A DNA stretch of 6,273 bases from Prevotellaceae bacterium (GTDB lineage Bacteria; Bacteroidota; Bacteroidia; Bacteroidales; UBA932), in assembly GCA_031264875.1 (NCBI GenBank), contig JAISDK010000114.1, positions 1-6,273 on the forward strand. Direction: 5' to 3'. The translations under genes and the position numbers were made by a program. This document shows positions 6,241 through 6,273 of this stretch, piece after piece (the stretch's first letter is position 1; every line of letters starts with the position of its first letter). Under the pieces are notes generated by a model, which was not told where the DNA came from, did no database searches, and worked only from the letters and a program-made list of their open reading frames with translations.

Positions 6241-6262
6241 GCAAGGCTAGAGCCTTGCTTTT
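6241..6262 (+). repeat. Palindrome GCAAGGCT-ag-AGCCTTGC followed by TTTT
   Basis: A perfect eight-base inverted repeat with a two-base centre, sharing arms with the palindrome at 6094. On the + strand it is followed directly by four T residues, so it could serve as an intrinsic terminator for radA transcripts. The short T-run and the distance of about 430 bases from radA make that uncertain. Confidence 0.5.
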
Positions 6263-6273
6263 AATACGACGTA

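Larger units (their letters stand above)
5813..6273. repeat. Gene-free region crowded with short, non-identical palindromes
   Basis: I see no credible coding sequence on either strand over these 461 bases after radA. Instead there are at least ten small inverted repeats, many built on GGGC/GCCC or GCAAGGC/GCCTTGC arms with loops of two to five bases, lying about 20-50 bases apart between 5911 and 6154 and with one more at 6241. They share a style but not a sequence, which excludes a CRISPR array. This resembles the REP-like palindromic intergenic repeats seen in many bacteria, some of which are mobilised by IS200-like RAYT transposases; no such gene is in the window. A short A/T-rich stretch (5890-5910) and a T-rich stretch (6178-6240) interrupt the series. 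Termination, mRNA 3'-end protection or simple repeat accumulation are all possible roles. Confidence 0.7.

Noticed and set aside
6185..6241. Promoter for a downstream gene based on two copies of TTTTGTATT (6185-6193 and 6230-6238)
   Set aside because: The apparent -7 match is one base short of TAnnTTTG, and the region is simply T-rich. No downstream gene is visible to support it.
5911..6258. CRISPR array
   Set aside because: The palindromes differ from one another in sequence and length, there are no identical repeats separated by spacers, and no cas gene is visible.

Overview
The window looks like a piece of a Bacteroidota chromosome, probably of the order Bacteroidales. The reasons are an outer-membrane TonB-dependent receptor with the plug wording usual in that phylum, a C-terminal Phe on its barrel, moderate to low GC, no Shine-Dalgarno sequences in front of the genes, and a RadA of ordinary Bacteroidales length. 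The genus cannot be named from the sequence alone. All four recognisable genes lie on the + strand.

Layout. (1) 2-1834: TonB-dependent receptor, cut by the left edge; the window begins at what looks like the end of its signal peptide. (2) 1865-2794: DUF362 protein with a Tat-like N-terminus. (3) 2840-4393: membrane polyferredoxin in which a NapH-like half (four membrane spans, two CxxxCP motifs, two cytoplasmic [4Fe-4S] motifs) is joined through an internal Tat-like segment to a NapG-like half (four more [4Fe-4S] motifs, predicted periplasmic). (4) 4448-5812: radA, a housekeeping recombination and repair gene. (5) 5813-6273: no credible gene, but a dense series of at least ten short, non-identical palindromes.

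Working together. Genes 1-3 are separated by only 30 and 45 bases with no terminator-like structure, so they are probably one transcript. The simplest reading, which is inference, is a cell-envelope redox module. The receptor would bring a ligand (perhaps a metal complex or cofactor) across the outer membrane. The polyferredoxin would carry electrons from the quinone pool or cytoplasm to the periplasm, and the DUF362 protein would be an exported partner that receives electrons or handles the ligand. The ligand is unknown. radA follows after 54 bases and may be read through, but it has no evident functional link to the module.

The most interesting points are the domain order of the polyferredoxin (four Sec-type spans followed by a Tat-type span and a multi-cluster domain), the paired non-canonical twin-arginine motifs (RK in DUF362, KR in the polyferredoxin), and the palindrome-rich region after radA.
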